A DNA stretch of 64,000 bases, from the NCBI GenBank assembly GCA_964030785.1, contig OZ034975.1, forward strand, positions 41,953,069 through 42,017,068, written 5' to 3'. The DNA comes from Siderastrea siderea. Taxonomy: Eukaryota > Cnidaria > Anthozoa > Scleractinia > Rhizangiidae. Each line of letters starts with the position of its first letter. The stretch's first letter is position 1. The position numbers and the translations under genes are program-made. Positions 11,401-23,400 of this stretch are shown here, one piece after another. The notes under the pieces are model-generated. The model did not search any database. It worked only from the letters and a program-made list of their open reading frames with translations, and was not told the DNA's origin.

Positions 11401-14400
11401 TATCACCAAGGAGATATTGCCTTGATATGACATGAATCCATGGAAAAGTTCAACAACTCCAAACTCTGTGTACGTAATTCTGTCATAATCCCTGAAGAAA
11501 AGCCTGCGACCCAAAGCCTAATTACATGTTACACGTACTACCGGTACGTTTAAAGAAAACAGATCTAAGCAATACAAATTGAAGTGTTACAATGAGGATT
11601 CTAATGTATGTGTTTGAGTAACTTACCTGATCAAGTGTGATGCATTTCTTTGCCATGTACAATGTGAATCAACAAACTGTTTTGCTGTAGAACTGGGAGT
11701 ACATACAATGTGTACATATGTAGACCTTGAAGAAAAATATTCAGATTAATAACAATTTGGCTCATAAACAATAAATTTATTTACCATGCACTAATATTAA
11801 GCTAAGGTGAACGTAAACCATACTCTAATTCTATCTACACCACAGTACATGTAGTACAGTACTTTGCAGATCCTAGGAGATTGTTGAAGGAGCAATGTAG
11901 ATGTATATGCATGCAGAGGTTCAGTTTTAACTGAAATTTAAGTTCTAGTATGTAACTAACAGTGTCAGCCATCTAGCCCAGTTGCTTGACGTGTTACAGA
12001 CTTTTCAATAATTTTGCAATCAAAACAAGAATTAAGGTCATTCCCCGGAAATAAAATTTAACATATGATTTTTGTCAAACTTTCACTAGTTGTTATCTAT
12101 CGTCCAATGTTTTGAAATATAAAATAAAAAGAATAGGTCCCCATGTCCGTTCACGAGATATCATCGTCTTAAGTTACCCCATAATTCCATGCAATTTTTC
12201 CTGACAAAACACATGTGTATTTGATCAGTTTATGCTACTTTCCATTGGAACAGGAAGCACATAATTAAAGCAAATCTTGAAACAATCTACTAGATGTGAA
12301 ATACCGATAACAAGGAACAATTTACTAAATGTTTTATGGCAGATGCTCGAAGAATCAGAAGAAATTGACTTCAAACCTTCCTCATGTGCGTGTTCTCGAG
12401 GTTGTGATTTCATCTCCATGAGTAATGTGTTTCTAGCAATAACCTTTTTTCTGAACATGTGTTTTTTTCTAACTCTTTGAACAAAAAGAGGATGAATGGT
12501 AGGTCAAAAATAAGTGGAAAAAAAGATAGGTCACCATGCTTGTTTAAGAGTAAATGACCTTTCTTTTCCCTGGTGAGCTTAGCCTCATAGGAAATCCATT
12601 ACTCCCTGGACATGCGCACGCTTTGAGCGCGCGCCAATGACGCCACAAATCGTGCGCATTTAAAGGATGCGCAATGCAATACAGGGCAATGACCTTAAAA
12701 AAATTAGTGTGATACAAAAGATGTTCAGTAAGTTTAATTAATATTTGGTTCATGCCAGTCATGCAAAGAACTTACTAGAATCTAGCCTGCGAGCAGGCTC
12801 ACTTAGTGTGCTATTCGTGCAAGTATGTTGGCGGCGGAAGTTGGCAAGCAAAGCGGGCCAGCGAGAATGGTGCGAGGAAAAGTGAGCCTGCAGAAAAGCC
12901 ACTGAATTTGGAATTCTCCGCATTCATCCATGAACGCAGCATTCTGATTGGTTTGAAATGACACATGATAACAGACTTTATTATTGTGACAAATAACAAG
13001 CAAAGTGGTGTTACTGGTTGTCACCTTTCTCGGTTTCTTAGACTGCGAGCAGTATCTTTCTTATTCTAATTTTAGCGGGAAGGAAAATAGGACAACTGTT
13101 CACAGTCTGTCAGTTTTTCAATCGATTCAATTTCTTAACGTAACTCAGCTGGTTGCGTCTGGTTAGCGATTGCAGTTTTGTGTAATTTTTTGGAATATCA
13201 GCCACACTGGTTTTAGTGCATGGTGGTTTTCAAGCCTATCTTCTTGGGATCTCAGTAATGATAGGAAATGTAACATCTTTTTTTGACCATGCAATGGGCA
13301 TTATCTTGCAGTCATTGTTACACTGAGTTCGGTTATTTGTCATTGTGGGAAGATGGTATTGCTTGTTCCTGGTTACAGATGTTTGCAACGCATAATGTAA
13401 GGGTGATTAGTCTTCTGAGGTAGCAGCTCGATACTCTTTGTTATTGCAAGTTTCATATCCCTGGAGTTTGATATTTTTAACTTCTACAGTGTATATTGAT
13501 TTTGAATAGAACACATTTTTAAAAGGTACACTTTCAAAAAAGTCCTTTGTCCCATTTTATTTGTTGTAGGACTTCGTCGCTCCACCGCTTCGCAGCCTAA
13601 AAAGCTTGCTCCACTCACTTTACGGCTTTTGTGCTCTGAAACTCGTGAGGTCGACTTGTGGCAAGTCTAATTTAAACGCAGCAAAAATTGTCAACTGTGT
13701 TTATAATTTTCTTTTACACTATTCTGGTACACTCATAAAGAACTCGATCCTCTCGAGTGTGAAAATCTGCTGTGGCATTTGTTTAAATTTTGCTTCGCTT
13801 GCTGATTGGTTAGATAATTGATACCTTGACAGTTAAGACTTGTCACCTCACAGGGGCGGAATTCAAAATTCAACGGCTTTCGTGCAGGCTCACTTTTCCT
13901 CGCCCCATTCTTCTCGCTGGCTCGCTTTGCTCACCGACTTCTGCCGCCAAGATACTCGCGCGAATAGCACACTAAGTGTGCCTGCTCGCAGGCTAACTAG
14001 AGTCAGTTCAACACACTTTACACAGGGCACGAAATTGCGCCTAATAAAGTTGCCAATGTGCCTAAACTTTCTGCATTGTCAACCAAATCCTGAAAATTCG
14101 TTGCCAAATTGGTAACAAGAATTCTTCATCACACCCTACCCAAAGACCATGTGAATTTTTCAGTTATAAAATGGGGTTGGAAGGCCTGCACGACTCCTAC
14201 ACTGTACTTCACATCTTTGTCCACTGCACTTTATATACATGTGTGTATCTCAGTCTTTCAACCAATGCTGCTTCTTGCATTTTTGTAGTGGGTTTAGTTT
14301 GGAGGATTTTCAAATGGTGACTGAATTGAGCATTACAACTTAAAATAATGTCGCTTTCCAAGACTTTGATCTTGAGGTCACATCAATCTTTCTCAGATCA

Positions 14401-17400
14401 CTATATGATGGAGTTCAGTTAAATACATGTATGACCTCGGATTGTCTGTTAAGCGACATACAAGGTATGTTGAATTTACCTCATTTAAGAACTCGATAGG
14501 TTTTTCAGCCTCTCATATTTCAATTTGTCACAGACAATTATTAAAGAATCTAAATTACTATAATCTGCAACATGACGAGTTTCTTTCCTGATGTTTGTAA
14601 TGCCCGGTCCGGCTTAATATTGTGTTTAATTCTGTCGCAGGATGTTGTGTTTCGCATCACGGAGTGTGATCCAAAGACCCCTTTCGTCAAGAAATTGAAG
14701 TTTTAACATTTTTAAAGCTATGCAACATGTAATAGATGGCTGAACTCTGCTTCAAACAAACATGTGTCTTTAACCCTCTTGACAATGTGAGTTTCACGTT
14801 TTGGGGTTTTATATGCCCACATGATAAATTATTGCTCAGTACATGTATCTAGGCACACACTGGACATTCACAAATGCTTGGAACAAACCCATGAATCTGG
14901 TAACCACTTTAAAATTGTTGATTGGATTGGTTGATTGAAAGGAAACTTTTAGAAATGCACAAAATTCTACCTTAAGCCACTGGAGCATTGTCAAATGCAA
15001 ATGGGAAAGACCTGAAGTTGCTATTATGTTGCTATTATTCTAGGTCTCATTCTAATTTTATGAAATCATGTTGTTACATATCAGTATCTTTGATTTAAAA
15101 AATCAATAATATATTTAAATCACACAAAACGTTTAAGAACTCACTCCTTCTAAATTGGCAAATGTATGTTCATTTCAAGTTCAATCGCCTTTGACTGGTC
15201 ATTGAAGAACAATTTACAGATGTAGGCTTTTAATGCATTCAATTTAATGTGCTCACATATCTGAGAGAAACTGAATTGTTGCTTAGCGTGTAGGCAACAT
15301 GAAATTACCTTCAAATAAACAGTATGAAAAGCGTTAGTCACTCTACTAACACATGGTTTTGAATTCGTTATTACTTTTAACCAGTGAGAATTAACACTGT
15401 CCACCCTAGGGGCAATTTTACTGAACAACGGCCCTTTTGATTTCTGTTCCTTGAAGAATTGCACGCTTTACACACTGTATTAAGGCTTGTTACACTCATT
15501 TGGCAGAATGTCGCAAAGAAGGGAACTAATTTGTTTAAGCCCTCGATAGAGAATAAAATGTAAGTTACTCACCTTGAAATCGGTTAGTCCGTTTACAACC
15601 ATCTTGAATCGAACAATTATCCACCATCTTTACAATCAACTTCCACTGAAGCAATTTGGGTTGAGCCTCACTTATCGTAAGCGAAAGTAGTCCAAAAGGA
15701 TAGTGTAATAAACCATTTTCGCGTATGATAAACTTGCAACTCTTTGCACATTGATCAACGTAATTTGAAAATGGCCGCCTCACCGGTAAGACAGCCATGC
15801 GACCGGGCCGCTTTCAAGAGGTCATGTGACTTACAACCGCACGCTTCAAAATTGCAGGCGCGCGTAACCAGTGACCAGTGATTCTTTGCTGGAGTGTTCG
15901 GATTGTTTGTATTTGGTGGCTATCGCCGTGTCGTTTATGTACGCCAGAAAGGAAAACATGGATAGTTTTTTTATTCCAGTGGTTGAAGAGTTGTAGTATT
16001 CGATGCAGAGCTACCTTCTCTTACATAAAGGTACAGTATTAATCTTTAATTTCTTGAACAGATTCTGTCTTATGCAGTTGGACGCCATTGGGCCATGCCA
16101 TTTCATGTATGCACCCCCACTAAAAAAGGGAGATGTTTTTGAGAGATCAAAGGAACCGACATAGCTACTCCTTCATAAATGACTTTTGAAACCCCCTCCC
16201 TTCCCTTTTAGGATTTCCCTGTACCTCAATGGGAGTGGGGGGGGGGGGGGGGAGCTTCATTTGAAACATATTCAAATTTTAATAATGAGTTAGACTTTTA
16301 GAGGAATATAGAATATAATTCGGAGATATCGACTTTTCTTGCCATTGAATAGGTTGAATAAAAGAATTATTTGTATGCTTGAGTTTATACAGCTTTATAT
16401 CATCAAGGAGCACTCTCGTTCTGCAACCAGTTCAGAAACGATCTTTACAACAGCTCCCTTTGTATACAGTGCAGCAGCACAAACATTACTATTAATCAAA
16501 CTGTTACTCAGTCAAAAGATTGGATACAGCTGACCCTGTGGTCGACAAGCAAAAAATTAAGAATATCTGACCCCATTTGCATGTCATTGAATAAGAATGG
16601 TCTCTTTTGTTCATATTCAAAACATTGATGCACTTGTAAATAAGTGGCTGGGGGTTTTTAAATCCCTTCCTCGACATTACCTACTGTTGTATTCATTTTC
16701 TTTACTAACATGAAATCCACAAGAAAGTGAAGTTATTAGAGTGAAATAATCACAAGTCCTGTCATCAATTACGTGATACGCTCTTAAAAGTCGTTGTTGT
16801 GTAATTGTCTCCTAATAATAATATGTACTTATTGACTGAGTGGGAGGGCTGGATGGGAAAGTATTTGGCTCTAGCGCATAGAATACGGGCAGAGTAGTTC
16901 CATGCGCCATGACCGAGATCCAAATATTTTGCCGTCCGGCCTGACCTAACTTACAGCGTAGTCAAGAAGTATTTTATCATACCACCATTTTAAGGCTGAA
17001 TTTGATTGGAAAGTTACGGAAAGGTCTTGATAAATACTAAATGAATGAAGACTTGCGTGCACACTATAGTAATCAGGTGACAATGTGTGCGGAGCTGGAC
17101 AGCTCTTCTGGACCAGCTCACACCAACCTGCATGTATCTGCCCCTACACACATCATCTCCTGAGTATGTTTTCAATAAAATTGCATGAGTGAGGTCGTGT
17201 GCTGGTATGATAATAGTATTTATTTGAAGGCATCATTTCATGACTTCTCGTTTACTTTTATTTTATTCTTTATTTTTAGAGGTAAATTTCAACTGGCAAA
17301 GGAAGAGGACATTGTGGAAAAAAGTGTTCTTTCTCAAAGGGAACTCTGCAAATCCATGCCTAGTACACTGCCTAACTTCAATGGAGTGTGGTTGAAGCTG

Positions 17401-20400
17401 TGTCATGAACAATATTTTTTTAAAGATACTTTACAGTTACTTGTGTCATGGACAATTTTTAAGGATATACTTTTTTTGTGAACAGAAAATAGTAGCATAA
17501 TAAGATGCTTTTGCTGCTTTGGTACATGTATGTATTCATCCTTTATTCAGTTGGTGTCCTCAATTCAACAAGCGAACTAACACATAATTTACACAAGGAA
17601 TTTATTTATTTATTAATTTTTGAGTCATGTATGTACCTTTCAATTTTGTTTGCCTGACCTGTCCTCAAAGGTTCAGGAATACCTCAATGTTTAGAAAACA
17701 AGTTAAGACTTGTTTGACTGTGTGATACATTAAATGTCCTTTTTATAACTTCCTGGAAGTTCCAAAGACATTTTACTGAAATATCCTCAACTTGAAGTCT
17801 GTCAAGTATTTAAGTCAGGGACTTAAAGTTGCTATTCCAAGTAAATTGCCAATATTTCTCATATTTAATTTAGTCATTCGTATTTATTCTCATAAATTCC
17901 CAACCATTTTTATTAGCCCAAGCCATTTAATTTAGCCATTCCCATATATTCTCAGACATTCCCAAGCCCTTTCATTATCAGTTTTGGTATTATTGGGAAT
18001 TCCTAGGAATTTCTAATAATTCCAAGTACAGTTTTAACACATTGCCATATATTCCCAGAAATTCCAAGCTTTTATGTTTTTCCTAATTTACATGTCTTGG
18101 AATCGTTTGGAGTTCCTAGGAATTCTTAAGAATTCCTAGGAATTCCATCTTTTCTGGGAATTCAGTTCGCAAGGGAATTTGTGTGCTCCTACCAATATCG
18201 ACCATTTCAAGGGTAAATTTCTTTCTTGTAAAATGCTAAAACATAAACAGGTCCAGTGATAACTCCTGCTGAAAGGGTTTGATGCCCCTGGTCTAGTCCT
18301 TAGGGTTGTATCCAAGACTTAAATCAGTTAGAATTTTGTTACAAGACTCTAGGGCTGGTTGTTACGGTAAAAGTTTTCACAAATATCTTCTGCAGCTTAG
18401 CTTACTTCTAAAGTTGAAAGGAAATATCAATCTGACACGTATGTTGTCTCTTTTATGTGACAGGGCTCTAGGGGTGTCAGCTAATGACGGAGAATGGCAT
18501 CACATCTGTGTTTCCTGGGAAAACACCGCTGGATCTTTGGACTTCTACATGGACAGCGTCTTATCCGCAAATAAGACGAACTTCAAGAGAGGACACGTGA
18601 TAAGATCTGGTGGTTCTTTGGTGCTAGGCCAAGAGCAAGGTTCACTTGGTGGCGGCTTTAACAACGCGACATCATTTCGGGGGTTTCTGACTAACCTCAA
18701 CGTGTGGAATTACTCTTTGTCACCAGATACAATCGCGCGAATCTCCAAAGGTTGCTTGTTCGAAGAGCCGGGGACCGTGTACAAGTGGTCATATTTCAAA
18801 TATGGTGTTAGAGGGAGGCCCAGATTTCATGTTCCATCACCATGTAATGTAAAAGGTAAATGATTCTTGTTTCGGGTGGGGGAGCTATTCTTTGGTTTCT
18901 TTGGGCTTTTTGTTAGAGATGAGTAGCAATAGAACATAATATATACCCTATTTCAGAACAGTAGGAAAATCATACCCTTTAGTAGACTAAGACATTTGAA
19001 AGAATATCCTTTGGGGCTAGCCATAGTAAAAAGAGTGAGTGGTTATAAAACTTGGTCTTAAAAAGCTTCGTAAGTTTCTTTGTGCTCATTAACATTTCGG
19101 AATAAGGCATGCTCTACATGCAGCGTTAAAATATTAGCGTAACCGATAAGTTAACTTCGAGACTTCCAAGAAAAAAAAGTTCCAGCCAGCGGCTGCTCGA
19201 CGCAGCCACACTGCCTCCTCCAAATGTTACAGTAGTTACAGTATCTATCTGGCTAATATAGCAAAGTATACCAGAGAGATTGTACACCTCTCTGGCTTAA
19301 GGCTTATTTTCATGTGCTTATCTTTACCCGTTAATGCTAACAGGTGATAATGAAGGAAGTGCAACGAAAACACCGTCAATCACTTCAACAGCAAGATGTG
19401 CGATGCAAAGCTCTACAGCAGTAGTTTCAACAACAACAACTCTGGGGACAAAGGACAGCTCAACAGCGAATCCGTCTACTTCTAGAGCACTGCAAACTAC
19501 AAGCAGTGTTGTTAAGACAACTTTGGTAAGAGCGGAAAGTTCATTGAAACGTTCGCTAGCCACTTCCACACCGACAGTGGAGCTAACGACAACAAAAACA
19601 ACTATTAACATAAAAGATAGATCAACAATAAGTAGCGCTTTCAGCCTTGTTGCTCCAACTACTATATTACGCTCGGAAAGTTCACCCCAAAGTTCTCAAG
19701 CTACTTCCACCGTAAAAGTGGTGCTTAGTCCATTAAAGACAAGTAATCCGATGGGAGATAGCTCAACCGTAAATCCTTCAAAAACCAAAGGCGCGCTAAC
19801 ATCATCGCAAAGTTCTCAAGGCACCTCCAGCTCGGAGGTGCGACCAGCCTCATCCACGAGAGGCGAAGTGATTGAAGATAGCTCGAAAGTGGGTCATTCA
19901 ACTACTGCATCACCAAAAAGTACAACTGCAAGAAATGCTGTCGTTGAAACTTCTGGCTTAGTCTCTCGAAGTCCAGGCATACCTTTACAGCCTACTTCAT
20001 CTTTGTCATCAGTGAGGTTCACAAGTACAAGTACTAAAACTGGAGAAAGCTCGTTTACTGTCAAACCTTTTACCACCAGAGCATTACAAAGTATAAGTAG
20101 TGTTGTTGGGCCTGACTCAGGTAAGGTCTATGGCAGCTTAAATTAATCGTTGTAGCCTATTGTTGGATTTCGTTTACACTGGAAATAGCCAGCGGCTAGG
20201 ATAACATAATATATGGATTTAGCCAAGCCTAAAAGCGGAGCCGCGAAGGAATAAACTGGTGTTCGTTTCTCAAAAATAGTCCTGAAACTTTTCGGTCTGA
20301 AATATATTTCGTGGCTTTTTTTGTCTCGTTCGCTTTCGAAAAGTGTTTCTCAAAAAGCCTGAAAGTGTTCCCAATTGTCCTCCAATATTTTGGGGATCTG

Positions 20401-23400
20401 TTCTGTAAAACTAAGCTCGAAAGGTCATTCTAGAGGCTGAGCACAGCTTGATTATCCTGTCATTAACTGTCAAGGCTTGTCAAATCTCCTTGGATTATTG
20501 GTTGTTCGCTTGAATGAACTTGAAACGGCGCTCAATTACAAAAACAAAATAAAAATTATTCGAGTATTTAAATGGGTTATCTTCATCGCGTTCGGGTGTT
20601 AACAAATAACATGAACTGCTACTAAATAAAAATATTAGTCTGGTCAAAAATTTATACTGACATTTCACCGGCATTTTACTGGGATTACCCGAAAGACACG
20701 GTCTAGGGAGCTTCCAATCGAAGCACTTGTAATAAACTTATCGAAGAAATGTCGCGTAGGTTTTAGCAGCCGCGAAAAAATTCAAGCCCTTTGAGGAACA
20801 CACATTACTTACCGGATAAAATAGCTTTAAACTCAAAACTGCTTCGCTTATAGTTAGTTAAGTAACCCTTATATTTCGTTCTTTAACTTGAGACCATCGA
20901 GATTGAAAACAAACAAACAAACACCGTCCAAACATTCTTAACTCTGTGACATAAGTTTTGCGGCTGCAAATTGTCTGAAATTCGAGCGCTTTTAAAAATG
21001 CACAGAACTGTTTTTGGAAGCTTTTCGGATATAATAGGTTTAAACCTACAAATGCTTCGCTTATAGTTTTTCAAATAACTGTTATATTTCGTTCTCTAAC
21101 TAGAGACCATCAAGATTCAAAACAAAGAAACGCCAAACACGCTTTAATTAAATTATGCCGGCATCAGTTTTGCGGATGCGAAGTAAGCCTATATAAAGTA
21201 AGGCGCTTTGAGGAACGCACAAAACTGTTTTCGGAAGCTTTTGGGGTAAAATAGCTATAAACCGACAACTGCTTCGCTTAAAAGATTATTACTATTGAAA
21301 ACTTCTAGGACAAGAAAATCGACAGTTGCGCAAAGAGATGGACCGGACAGTCAAAATTGAAAGCAAAGCTTGTGCAGATGTCTTGCGGCTGTGCTTAGAC
21401 CTACTGTTATGAATAAACAAACACAAAATAATGGACAGAGAAATCATTTTTTAAAAAAGTTTATTCGAAAACCTGTACGTTTATACTTAAACGCAATTCG
21501 CGTTACACTTCCAAAATCGTAGGTCGGTCCACGCGAGTGAAATCGGGGGCAAAATATTCAAGAACCTGTCACAAATCTGAGCGCGTTTTCTAATAATTTT
21601 TTAAAGTCAAAAGTAAATGACCATTTCAAAACGTAATTTCTTTCATCGTAATACTCAAAATCATGTACCTTATACCCTTTAAAAACTTCACTTACTTAGT
21701 TGTGTTTCAGAACAGGGCAAAAACTCTCCGCCGTGAAGAAAACTTTGCGATGAAGTCCTTTCAATGCAGCTTTCGTAACTTTAAAAACTTTTTGCCTTCT
21801 ACCAGTATTCTTTTGAACTTTTTCTTTCCATTTATAGATATTACATGTTTTTTTGTCAAGTATAAAACTTCAGTACTCTCGAGCAGTCGTTAAATGCTAA
21901 AGAAGCTGAAGCTTTTAAAGAAACCTCTTTTTCAAAAGCGACGATGGTCATGCGATTTCCCGCCAAGAAAAGATGGCATTCTCTACCCCCGTCGGGTTGT
22001 CTTGGGACTCCCCTCCCCCTCCCACAGAGCCTGTGCGGACGGACGGACGTGCGGACGTATGGACGGACGGTCACGTGACTATTACGTCAGAACCAAAATT
22101 TCTTGGATTGATAGTTTACCAAATTTCATTAGCAATGGAGTTCCGCTGGCGGGCTTTGCCCGCAGGCTCCGCTATGAAGATTTATGAAGTTGAAGTGCCA
22201 AAAATATGTTTCATGTCCAATTTCCCTTCATCAGTTGATTACGTCCACTGAAAAAGGGCAATGGGCAAAGCGTCTGGACTTAAACCATTATGGGGCATGT
22301 GGACTTTATCAGACTTTCCAGAAGAGACTTCATCCAAGTGCAACGGAAACAAAAAAACGTTTAATTTGTTCAAATATGTATTAAAAACAATACAAAACAA
22401 AAGCTTTTACAAAGAGTTGACAAAGAGCGTTCAAAGTTCAAAATGTTTTATCTGAAAAGCAACAGAAATACCTTCTTCTACGTTAAAACTGGGTTTCACA
22501 GGTAGCTAAGAGTGCCTTTGATTCTTGTATTCTGAAAAATACATATATTTGTCTTTCCCTCTACAGCTGGGAAGTGCAAGGTGCAATGTACCAATGGGAA
22601 GAAATGTAGACAGTTTGGAAAATTTCTTTGTCTCTGTGAGAGGGGAAAGAAAGGAACAAGATGCGAAGAAGAAGGTAAATACTTTTAAAGTAAAATTGTG
22701 ACCTGTTTCATTGTGCGTCTATCCTCGTGCATTGTTCGTTTTTTAGTTCTTGTTAATAAAAAATAGCGTTTAGGGTTAAACATGCCCTTTGGTGTTTAAG
22801 ATTAGGTATTTGTCTAACTCTAAGCACCAATTATAGATATACTTTAAAATTTAAACACCCACACTGATGTACTCAGCTCATAATTTCATCACTTATTGCA
22901 CCCATGTACAGTGTTCCTTATTATATTAACCCTTTAAGCCCTAAAAGTGACGAAAATGAAATTTCTCTTCACATTATCACTACTTGTCCAAACATTCAAT
23001 CGATGAGAATAAAGAAAGTGATCACAAAGGATAAGATGTATGGATGTTTCGACAAATCCTCCTTACTAGTTCCATGGAAAATGTATGGAGAACAGAATAT
23101 CAGGGCTTAAAGGGTTAACAGGCAATTGAAATAAGTAAGCTCGAGCTCTCATTGGTTTCCTACTAATAGGCTAGCAGCTAATGTTGTACGAGAACAGGCA
23201 AAAAGCGACATAGGTGGCAATGAAAGAGCTCCTTTTAACAGAAAAAAATTATTTTGATAAGTTTCGAATATTTCTCGTGATCCGGGGTATCATAGGTAAA
23301 TCGGCCAACCACCCTGCGCTTGCGCTTTGTTAGCTATAAGCTCATGTGCAACTCAATTTCATGGAACATTTGTTAACCCTTTCACTCCGCAAGTCAGCAA

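Larger units (their letters stand above)
8890..18463 (+). other. Gene B intron 2, 9.6 kb, splits the pentraxin domain
   Basis: The longest intron of the gene. It is bracketed by inverted arrays of AATTCCTAGGAATTCC at 8918-9260 and about 17870-18175, contains a TA-flanked 1.2-kb element (12785-13993) and a TTGTGGTTCAA element (9801-9956), and is rich in the palindrome TACATGTA. Candidate nested exons are listed separately. The remaining sequence shows no recognisable gene. Confidence 0.8.

Noticed and set aside
19324..20076. Minus-strand frames opposite the mucin exon
   Set aside because: Low-complexity Ser/Thr codons produce Val/Leu-rich open frames on the complement; the plus-strand exon has matching splice sites and phase.
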